Source: Limnohabitans sp. (GTDB lineage Bacteria > Pseudomonadota > Gammaproteobacteria > Burkholderiales > Burkholderiaceae_C). Taken from it: a DNA stretch of 64,000 bases. The notes beneath the pieces are model-generated. The model saw only the letters and a program-made list of their open reading frames with translations. It was not told the origin of the DNA and ran no database searches. The translations under genes and the position numbers were made by a program. The stretch lies in assembly GCF_030158565.1 (NCBI RefSeq), contig NZ_JAOASQ010000046.1:1-64000 (forward strand). Reading direction: 5' to 3'. This document shows, one piece after another, positions 57,279 through 64,000 of this stretch. Numbering within the stretch: the stretch's first letter is position 1; every line of letters begins with the position of its first letter.

Positions 57279-59309
57279 TCAGGCCTTGAGCAGCGCAGCG
57301 TGGACCGTGTCGGCCACGTTCTCGGCGGTGAAGCCGAAGTGTTTGAACAGCACAGGCGCTGGGGCCGACTCGCCGTAGGTGTCGATGCCGACCACGGCGG
57401 CGCAGCCGTATTTCCACCAGCCGTCGGTGGAGCCCATCTCGACCGCCACACGGGGCAGGCCCGCAGGCAACACGCTTTGCTTGTATTCGGTGTCCTGGCG
57501 GTCAAACACATTGGTGCTGGGCATGGAGACCACGCGCACACCGATCTTGCGCTCGGCCAGCAGCTTTTGCGCGGCCAGGGCCAGTTGCACTTCAGAGCCG
57601 GTGGCGATGATCACGCCGTGGGTCTTCTTGATGCCGACGTGTTCGGGCTCGGACAGCACATAGGCGCCAAGGCTGATGTCGCCCAGATCGCTCTTGGGCG
57701 AGTAGGCCAGGTTTTGACGCGACAGCAACAGGGCCGAGGGGCGGTTTGCGTTTTGCAGCGCCACGGCCCAAGCCACGGTGGTTTCGGCCGTGTCGGCAGG
57801 GCGCCACACGTCCAGACCAGGGATCAGGCGCAGGCTGGCGGCGTGCTCGATGGACTGGTGGGTCGGGCCGTCTTCGCCCAGACCGATGGAGTCGTGGGTG
57901 AACACATGCACCACGCGCTGCTTCATCAACGCGGCCATGCGGATGGCGTTGCGCGAGTAGTCAGAGAAGGTGAGGAAGGTGCCGCCGTAGGGGATGTAAC
58001 CGCCGTGCAGGGCCACGCCATTCATGATGGCGGCCATGCCGAATTCGCGCACGCCGTAGTTGATGTGGCGGCCGATTTGGCCGTCTTCGGTCTTGACCAC
58101 GTCACCAGCCAGGTCCACGCGGAAAGCGGGCGTGCTCTTGGTGTTGGTCAGGTTAGAGCCGGTCAGGTCGGCCGAGCCGCCCAGCATTTCGGGCAGGGCG
58201 GCGGTGAAGGCTTCGAGCGCCAGTTGGCTGGCTTTGCGGCTGGCCACGGTTTCGCCCTTGGTGTGGGCCGCGACCACGGCGTCAAACGCCACCTGGTTGA
58301 AGTTCTTGGGCAAGTCGCCCTTCATGCGGCGCACGAACTCTTTGGCCTCGGCCGGGAAGGCGGCTTTGTAAGCGGCAAAGGCGGTGTTCCACTCGGCTTC
58401 GCGGGCTTTGCCAGCGGCTTTGGCGTCCCAATCGGCATACACCTCTTTGGGGATCTTGAAGGGCTCGTGGCTCCAGCCCAAGGCTTCGCGGGTGAGCTTG
58501 ATTTCTTCGGCGCCCAGCGGTTCGCCGTGGGCTTTGGAGGTGCCCGCGCGGTTAGGCGAGCCCTTGCCGATGGCGGTTTTGCAGACGATCAGGGTGGGCT
58601 TGTCGGCGCTGTGCTTGGCGGCGGCGATGGCCTTGGAGATGGCTTCAGCGTCGTGGCCGTCCACGGCGTCGATCACGTTCCAGCCGCAGGCGGCAAAGCG
58701 CTGGGGCGTGTTGTCGATGAACCAGGGGGCGACCTTGCCGTCGATCGAGATGCCGTTGTCGTCGTACAGGGCGATCAGCTTGTTCAGCTTCCAAGCACCG
58801 GCCAGGGCCACGGCTTCGTGGCTGATGCCTTCCATCAGGCAGCCATCACCCAGGAACACGTAGGTGTGGTGGTTGACGATTGCGTGGCCGTCCTTGTTGA
58901 ACTCGGCGGCCAGCATTTTTTCGGCCAGCGCCATGCCCACGGCGTTGGTGATGCCCTGGCCCAGCGGGCCGGTGGTGGTTTCCACGCCGGGGGTCACGCC
59001 CACTTCGGGGTGGCCTGCGGTTTTGCTGTGCAAGGTGCGGAAGTTTTTCAGCTCATCGACCGAGAGGTTGTAGCCGGTCAGGTGCAGCACCGAATAGATC
59101 AGCATCGAGCCGTGGCCGTTGGACAGCACAAAGCGGTCGCGGTTGGCCCAGTGCGGGTTTTTGGGGTTGTGTTGCAGGTGATCGCCCCACAGCGCCACAG
59201 CCATGTCGGCCATGCCCATGGGGGCGCCGGGGTGACCGGAGTTGGCTTGTTGAACAGCGTCCATTGCGAGGGCGCGGATGGCATTTGCCATTTGTTGTTG
59301 ATTGGCCAT
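57279..59309 (-). CDS. tkt: transketolase
   Basis: A 676-residue thiamine-diphosphate enzyme of the pentose phosphate pathway. N-terminal [16 protein letters not shown], the ThDP/Mg motif [18 protein letters not shown] (about 156-175), the pyrimidine-binding domain with [13 protein letters not shown], and the C-terminal ligand domain are complete. It is followed by a gap gene in the same direction. Confidence 0.97.
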   Translation of the reverse strand: MANQQQMANAIRALAMDAVQQANSGHPGAPMGMADMAVALWGDHLQHNPKNPHWANRDRFVLSNGHGSMLIYSVLHLTGYNLSVDELKNFRTLHSKTAGHPEVGVTPGVETTTGPLGQGITNAVGMALAEKMLAAEFNKDGHAIVNHHTYVFLGDGCLMEGISHEAVALAGAWKLNKLIALYDDNGISIDGKVAPWFIDNTPQRFAACGWNVIDAVDGHDAEAISKAIAAAKHSADKPTLIVCKTAIGKGSPNRAGTSKAHGEPLGAEEIKLTREALGWSHEPFKIPKEVYADWDAKAAGKAREAEWNTAFAAYKAAFPAEAKEFVRRMKGDLPKNFNQVAFDAVVAAHTKGETVASRKASQLALEAFTAALPEMLGGSADLTGSNLTNTKSTPAFRVDLAGDVVKTEDGQIGRHINYGVREFGMAAIMNGVALHGGYIPYGGTFLTFSDYSRNAIRMAALMKQRVVHVFTHDSIGLGEDGPTHQSIEHAASLRLIPGLDVWRPADTAETTVAWAVALQNANRPSALLLSRQNLAYSPKSDLGDISLGAYVLSEPEHVGIKKTHGVIIATGSEVQLALAAQKLLAERKIGVRVVSMPSTNVFDRQDTEYKQSVLPAGLPRVAVEMGSTDGWWKYGCAAVVGIDTYGESAPAPVLFKHFGFTAENVADTVHAALLKA

Positions 59310-59443
59310 GGGGGCAACTCCGGGAAAAGTATTCTGGAAAACCCGAGATTTTAGCGGTTTGGGCCAGGCTTGAGCTGCCTATGGGGCTGCCCAGTGCCGT
59401 TTGCGCGCAACAAGCGCAGTACGGAACATGGCAACATCGCGGC

Positions 59444-60202
59444 ATGAATTCTTTTGCTTCTGACGTGAGCGCACCCACTGGCGCACAGGCCATGATCCTG
59501 GCTGCTGGACGTGGCGAGCGCATGCGCCCCTTGACCGACACCCTGCCCAAACCCCTGTTGAGTGTGCGCGGCCAGCCCTTGATGCAATGGCCCATGCAGG
59601 CTTTGGCCCGTGGCGGTTTTGCGCGGCAGCTGGTCAACACGGCCTGGCTGGGCGAGCAGATCCCCGCTCACTTTGGGCATCAAGTCGTTTGGCAAGGCTT
59701 GCCGCCTGTTGAGTTGACGTATTCCCATGAGGGCCAGGACTTTGGCCATGCGCTGGAGACGGCGGGGGGCATCGTGCGGGCCCTGCCCCAGCTGGCCGAG
59801 GTGTTTTGGGTGGTCGCGGGCGATGTGTTTGCGCCCGATTTTGTGTTCACCGCAGAGGCCGCCAAGCGGTTTGCCGCCAGCGATGCATTGGCCCACCTGT
59901 GGTTGGTGCCCAACCCGAGCCACAACCCGGGCGGTGACTTCGGCCTGTCGCCCTCGGGCGCGGTGCTGAACCTGTCCAAAGGCGCACCCGGCTGTGACCA
60001 CACCTTCAGCACCATCGCTTTGTACAAGCGGGCTTTCTTTGCCGACTGTGGCCTGCCCGCAGGCAATCCACAAGGCGTGGCTTTGGCCCTAGCGCCCTTG
60101 CTGCGTGCCGCCATGGACCGAGGACAGGTCAGCGGTGAGGTTTACACCGGCCCTTGGACCGATGTGGGCACCCCAGAGCGCCTGGCACAGCTCAATGCCT
60201 GA
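59444..60202 (+). CDS. murU: MurU-like nucleotidyltransferase
   Basis: A 252-residue sugar-1-phosphate nucleotidyltransferase. The signature MILAAGRGERMRPLTDTLPKPLL (about residues 17-39) and VVAGDVFAPDF metal site are present. In Pseudomonas MurU makes UDP-MurNAc from MurNAc-1-P in peptidoglycan recycling, normally beside the kinase amgK; no amgK is seen here, so the assignment to MurU among related enzymes is by similarity of motifs and length. The ATG at 59444 is preferred. Confidence 0.75.
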   Translation: MNSFASDVSAPTGAQAMILAAGRGERMRPLTDTLPKPLLSVRGQPLMQWPMQALARGGFARQLVNTAWLGEQIPAHFGHQVVWQGLPPVELTYSHEGQDFGHALETAGGIVRALPQLAEVFWVVAGDVFAPDFVFTAEAAKRFAASDALAHLWLVPNPSHNPGGDFGLSPSGAVLNLSKGAPGCDHTFSTIALYKRAFFADCGLPAGNPQGVALALAPLLRAAMDRGQVSGEVYTGPWTDVGTPERLAQLNA

Positions 60203-60237
60203 ACGTCATAATCGCCAGAACAAGCCATTGGAATCCC

Positions 60238-61635
60238 ATGACGGTCATTGAACACGCATCCATTTACGCCCAACGTCGCGCCCGTGTAGCGGCGCAATTG
60301 GGCTACGGCGGCATTGCCATCGTTCCCACCGCGCCCGAGCGTCAGCGCAACCGCGACAGCGATTTCCTGTACCGGCACGACAGCTACTTTTATTACCTGA
60401 CCGGCTTCACCGAGCCCCATGCCACGCTGGTGATCACGGCCGATGGCGAGGCCACCTTGTTTTGCCAGCCTAAGGATCTGGAGCGTGAGATCTGGGACGG
60501 TATCCGTTTGGGTCCGGACGCAGCACCCGCGGCCTTGGGGGTGAACAAAGCGTTCTCGTCGACCGAGCTGGCCGCGCAGATGCCCAAGCTGCTCGAAAAC
60601 CGCAGCACCGTTTGGTACCCCTTCGCCACGCATGCGGGGCTGGAGGGCCGGGTCGACGGCTGGCTGCAATCGGTGCGCGCCCGTGTGCGCTTTGGCGCCT
60701 TGTGCCCCGACTTGCAGCGTGACCTGTGCAGCGTGCTCGACGAGATGCGCTTGGTCAAAGACGCGCACGAACAAGACATCATGCGCCGCGCTTCGCAGAT
60801 CAGCGCCCGTGCCCATGTCCGCGCCATGCAGCGCAGCGCCGCCATGCTGCGCGCCGGGCAGGATGTGCGCGAATACCACCTGGACGCCGAGCTGCTGCAC
60901 GAGTTTCGCCAACACGGCTCGCAATACCCGGCTTATGGCTCCATCGTGGCGGCTGGTGCCAATGCCTGTGTGCTGCACTACCGCGCCGACGAAGGGCGCA
61001 TTCGCGAGGGTGAACTGGTGCTGATCGATGCCGGTTGCGAACTCGACGGTTATGCCAGCGACATCACCCGCACCTTCCCGGCCAATGGCCGCTTCACCGG
61101 CCCGCAGCGCGCGCTGTACGACCTGGTGCTGGCCTCGCAAGACGCGGCCGTGGCCGCGACCCGCGCTGGTGCCCGCTTTGTGGACCCTCACGATGCCACG
61201 GTGGCCGTGCTGGCCCAAGGCTTGCTGGACCTGGGCCTGCTCGACAAACACAAGGTCGGCGCTGCGCAAGACGTGATCGCCAACCGCAGTTACTTTCCGT
61301 TTTACATGCACCGCACCGGCCATTGGCTGGGCATGGACGTGCACGACTGCGGCAGTTATGTGGAGCCCTCGCAGGTGGGTCAGATCAGCGAGCGCAAGGA
61401 CCCGCTGAGCGGCGAGACCATCAAGGACCGACCCAGCCGCATCTTGCAGCCGGGCATGGTGCTGACCATCGAGCCCGGCTTGTATGTGCGCCCTGCCGAA
61501 GGCGTGCCTGAGCAGTTCTGGAACATCGGCATCCGCATCGAAGACGACGCCATCGTGACCGACATTGGTTGCGAGCTGATCACGCGCGGCGTGCCGGTCA
61601 AAGCCGATGAGATCGAAGCCCTGATGCGGGCTTGA
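60238..61635 (+). CDS. pepP: Xaa-Pro aminopeptidase P
   Basis: A 465-residue M24B metallopeptidase that removes the N-terminal residue before proline. The creatinase-like N-domain is followed by the pita-bread domain with the metal ligands Asp in LIDAGCELDGY and SDITRTFP, His in HRTGHWLGMDVHD, Glu in TIEPGLYV and Glu in IRIEDDAIV. The ATG at 60238 is 35 bp after murU. Its stop overlaps the TTG possible start of the next gene. Confidence 0.94.
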   Translation: MTVIEHASIYAQRRARVAAQLGYGGIAIVPTAPERQRNRDSDFLYRHDSYFYYLTGFTEPHATLVITADGEATLFCQPKDLEREIWDGIRLGPDAAPAALGVNKAFSSTELAAQMPKLLENRSTVWYPFATHAGLEGRVDGWLQSVRARVRFGALCPDLQRDLCSVLDEMRLVKDAHEQDIMRRASQISARAHVRAMQRSAAMLRAGQDVREYHLDAELLHEFRQHGSQYPAYGSIVAAGANACVLHYRADEGRIREGELVLIDAGCELDGYASDITRTFPANGRFTGPQRALYDLVLASQDAAVAATRAGARFVDPHDATVAVLAQGLLDLGLLDKHKVGAAQDVIANRSYFPFYMHRTGHWLGMDVHDCGSYVEPSQVGQISERKDPLSGETIKDRPSRILQPGMVLTIEPGLYVRPAEGVPEQFWNIGIRIEDDAIVTDIGCELITRGVPVKADEIEALMRA

Positions 61636-61640
61636 GCACG

Positions 61641-62228
61641 ATGACACAGACGGCGCGTGTGTTGTCCATTCAGATGGGGCGCGTTCGCCCCCTCATGGTG
61701 GGTGAGCGCAAGCTCATGTCGGCGATCGGCAAGACACCCGTGACCGGGGCGGCGCTGGCAGGCCCGCTGGGGCTAGATGGCGACGAACAGTCGGATTTGA
61801 GCGTGCATGGTGGTCTGAGCAAAGCCATCTACGCCTTGCCTTCGGAGCATTTGGCCTGGTGGCAAGCGCAGCGCCAGGCGCAAGGTGTCACTTTGTTCGA
61901 CGAGTCTTTGGCACCCGGCTATCTGGGTGAAAACCTCAGCTTGCAAGGCCTGCTGGAAGACCAGGTGTTCATCGGTGACCTCTTGCGTTTTGACGAGGTG
62001 GTCTTGCGCGTGACCCAGCCGCGTGAGCCTTGCGGCAAATTCAATGCGGTCATGGGCTACAAGCAAGCGGCCAAAGACATGGTGCAAAGCGGGCGTTGCG
62101 GCTTTTATCTGGCGGTGGATGTGGGCGGTACCTTGCGGGCCGGCGAGTCCTTCACGGTGGAGCAGGGCCCGCAAGCGGTGTCGATCGCACAGGCCTTGGG
62201 CCACAAAGCCTGGAAGCATTTGCGCTGA
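61641..62228 (+). CDS. MOSC domain protein (YiiM-like)
   Basis: A 195-residue MOSC protein with the motif GDEQSDLSVHGGLSKAIYALP and the conserved cysteine in REPCGKFN. MOSC domains bind molybdenum or sulfur carriers; YiiM-type proteins reduce N-hydroxylated compounds together with electron carriers. The ATG at 61641 is used; a TTG at 61632 would overlap the pepP stop (TTGA). Same strand and close spacing suggest co-transcription with pepP. Confidence 0.88.
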   Translation: MTQTARVLSIQMGRVRPLMVGERKLMSAIGKTPVTGAALAGPLGLDGDEQSDLSVHGGLSKAIYALPSEHLAWWQAQRQAQGVTLFDESLAPGYLGENLSLQGLLEDQVFIGDLLRFDEVVLRVTQPREPCGKFNAVMGYKQAAKDMVQSGRCGFYLAVDVGGTLRAGESFTVEQGPQAVSIAQALGHKAWKHLR

Positions 62229-62387
62229 CTGTGGCCCTTTTGCGCGGTCCATCTGTGCGTAAAAGTCAAAAGCCAACTCACTTTGTACGCAGATTTACGC
62301 AGTGTGCCTGGAGACATCGGCAGACTACAATGGAAAAACCAATATCACCAGATGAAATGTCTGGTCGATGACACGATGGAGATCACC

Positions 62388-64000
62388 ATGAGCAACAAGC
62401 TCCAAGCTGAAGAAAAACGCGCCCAATTGCGCAAAGCCGCCCTCGAATACCACGAGTTCCCCACCCCCGGCAAAATCGCCATCGCCCCCACCAAGCAGCT
62501 GGTCAACCAGCACGATTTGGCGCTGGCCTATTCGCCCGGCGTGGCCGCCCCTTGCGAAGAAATCGTCAAAGACCCGGCCAATGCTTTCAAGTACACCAGC
62601 CGTGGCAACCTTGTGGGCGTGGTGACCAACGGCACGGCCGTGCTGGGCCTGGGCGACATTGGCCCACTGGCCAGCAAACCGGTCATGGAGGGCAAGGGCG
62701 TCCTGTTCAAGAAGTTTTCGGGCATCGACGTGTTCGACATCGAGATCAACGAGAAAGACCCCGACAAGCTGGTCGAGATCATCGCCTCGCTGGAGCCCAC
62801 CTTCGGCGGCATCAACCTCGAAGACATCAAGGCGCCCGACTGCTTCTACATCGAGCGCAAGCTGCGCGAGCGCATGAAGATCCCGGTCTTCCACGACGAC
62901 CAGCATGGCACCGCCATCGTGGTGGGCGCGGCCATCCTGAACGGCTTGAAAGTCGTGGGCAAAGACCCCAAAAAGATCAAACTGGTCACCTCGGGCGCGG
63001 GCGCTGCTGCGCTGGCTTGTTTGGGTCTTCTGGTCAAGCTGGGCATCCCGCGCGAAAACATCTGGGTGACCGACTTGGCCGGTGTGGTTTACGAAGGCCG
63101 CACCGAGCTGATGGACGAAGACAAGATCCAGTTCGTGCAAAAAACCGAGCACCGCACACTTCGTGAAGTGATTGCCGGTGCCGACGTGTTCCTCGGCCTG
63201 TCGGCTGGTGGCGTGCTCAAGCAAGACATGGTCCAGTCCATGGCGGCCAAGCCCTTGATTTTTGCGTTGGCCAACCCCAACCCCGAAATCCTGCCGGAAG
63301 ACGTCAAAGCCGTGCGCGACGACGCCATCATGGCCACCGGCCGCACCGATTACCCCAACCAGGTCAACAACGTTTTGTGTTTCCCCTACATCTTCCGGGG
63401 CGCACTGGATGCGGGAGCATCGACCATCACGTTGGAGATGGAAATTGCCGCCGTGCACGCCATTGCCGAGCTGGCGCAGGCCGAGCAAAGCGAAGTGGTG
63501 GCGGCGGCCTATGCGGGCGAGCCATTGGCTTTTGGGCCGGAATACCTGATTCCCAAACCCTTTGATCCGCGTCTGATGATGAAGATCGCTCCGGCCGTGG
63601 CCCAAGCCGCCGCCGACAGCGGCGTGGCGCTGCGCCCGATTGCCGATCTGGACGCGTACCGTGAACGTTTGCAAGGCTTCGTCTATGCCTCGGGCACGAT
63701 GATGAAGCCGATTTTCACGGCCGCCAAGCGCGCCTTGAAGAAACGCATCGCCTACAGCGAAGGCGAAGAAGAACGCGTGTTGCGCGCCGCCCAGATCGTG
63801 GTGGACGAAGGCATTGCCCGCCCCACCCTGATTGGCCGTCCGGCCGTGATCGCCGAGCGCATCGAGAAGTTTGGCTTGCGCCTGAAGGAAGAGCTGGACT
63901 ACGACGTGGTCAACGTCGAGATGGACCACCGCTACCGGGATTTCTGGCAGACCTACCACCGCATGACCGAGCGCAAGGGCATCACCCAGCAGATCGCCAA
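62388..64000 (+). CDS. maeB: NADP-dependent malic enzyme (partial at window end)
   Basis: At least 537 residues; the gene continues beyond the window. The malic domain has [10 protein letters not shown], the [12 protein letters not shown] segment and the catalytic Lys in [17 protein letters not shown]; the NAD(P) domain has [14 protein letters not shown]; the start of the C-terminal phosphotransacetylase-like domain (from about residue 430) is visible ([22 protein letters not shown]). MaeB converts malate to pyruvate and makes NADPH; the phosphotransacetylase domain is regulatory. GGAG lies 7 bases before the ATG. Complete members have about 760 residues. Confidence 0.94.
   Translation, partial: MSNKLQAEEKRAQLRKAALEYHEFPTPGKIAIAPTKQLVNQHDLALAYSPGVAAPCEEIVKDPANAFKYTSRGNLVGVVTNGTAVLGLGDIGPLASKPVMEGKGVLFKKFSGIDVFDIEINEKDPDKLVEIIASLEPTFGGINLEDIKAPDCFYIERKLRERMKIPVFHDDQHGTAIVVGAAILNGLKVVGKDPKKIKLVTSGAGAAALACLGLLVKLGIPRENIWVTDLAGVVYEGRTELMDEDKIQFVQKTEHRTLREVIAGADVFLGLSAGGVLKQDMVQSMAAKPLIFALANPNPEILPEDVKAVRDDAIMATGRTDYPNQVNNVLCFPYIFRGALDAGASTITLEMEIAAVHAIAELAQAEQSEVVAAAYAGEPLAFGPEYLIPKPFDPRLMMKIAPAVAQAAADSGVALRPIADLDAYRERLQGFVYASGTMMKPIFTAAKRALKKRIAYSEGEEERVLRAAQIVVDEGIARPTLIGRPAVIAERIEKFGLRLKEELDYDVVNVEMDHRYRDFWQTYHRMTERKGITQQIA

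Noticed and set aside
57300-59354. 684-codon frame opposite transketolase
   Set aside because: Gly/Val/His-rich shadow of the tkt codons with no known motif.
62325-63959. 544-codon frame opposite the malic enzyme gene
   Set aside because: Shadow frame; the malic enzyme motifs are unambiguous.

Overview
The window is a GC-rich bacterial chromosome segment with densely packed genes. Gene content (glnE, yhdP, sucCD, recA-recX, type 2 argC, class I birA without a DNA-binding domain, PglL-type ligase beside a type IV pilin, YaeQ, DUF3717/DUF1289, maeB) points to a betaproteobacterium of the order Burkholderiales, most likely a Comamonadaceae member. This is inferred from protein character only. 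There are no rRNA or tRNA genes and no CRISPR array. Position 1 may be a contig edge, because the window opens in a perfect 10-bp tandem repeat; the malic enzyme gene runs off the right end.

Layout. 0.06-9.9 kb, mostly minus strand: a class II aldolase, YkgJ, lytic transglycosylase MltA, an NlpC/P60 lipoprotein, a FixJ-like two-component pair and the giant AsmA-like YhdP. 9.9-12.7 kb: glnE. 12.7-14.1 kb: an AT-richer TonB-dependent receptor gene with a large internal deletion. 14.1-21.3 kb: an alpha/beta hydrolase, then a tightly coupled eight-gene cluster (glutathione peroxidase, FAD oxidoreductase, DUF1365, cyclopropane-fatty-acid-synthase-like methyltransferase, chalcone-isomerase-like, DUF3833, SDR, NTF2-like) that looks like a membrane-lipid modification and photo-oxidative stress operon. 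21.3-27.7 kb: GST, purB, yaeQ, a TerC transporter behind a yybP-ykoY (manganese) riboswitch, a BepA-like protease and moaC. 27.5-29.65 kb: remnant of an integrative element in the 3' part of moaC, with a truncated integrase, a truncated prim-pol primase, paired TGTCCCA repeats at both ends and a displaced second copy of the moaC 3' end. 29.6-32.4 kb: pilin and its presumed glycosyl ligase, then a second TerC.

32.5-42.3 kb: sucCD, argC, recA-recX with a candidate LexA box, a MarR regulator, a TctD/TctE-like two-component system, GST and birA. 42.4-46.2 kb: the most unusual locus. A SET-domain lysine methyltransferase with a histone-H1-like lysine-rich tail is divergent from a topoisomerase III that carries its own Lys/Ala-rich linker and a C-terminal SWIB domain; an alternating purine-pyrimidine tract lies between them. 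46.4-54.6 kb: a short VCBS/cadherin-like adhesin, an SMP-30 protein, a secreted coiled-coil protein, an acyl-CoA synthetase, and a dehydrogenase / ornithine-cyclodeaminase-like / RidA operon. 54.6-59.3 kb: a degenerate repeat array, two GAPDH paralogs and transketolase, a central-carbon block. 59.4-64 kb: murU-like nucleotidyltransferase, aminopeptidase P, a MOSC protein and maeB.

Functional assignments rest on motifs read by eye. Starts were chosen by Shine-Dalgarno sequence, by ATGA/TTGA coupling with the upstream gene, or by position of the signal peptide.
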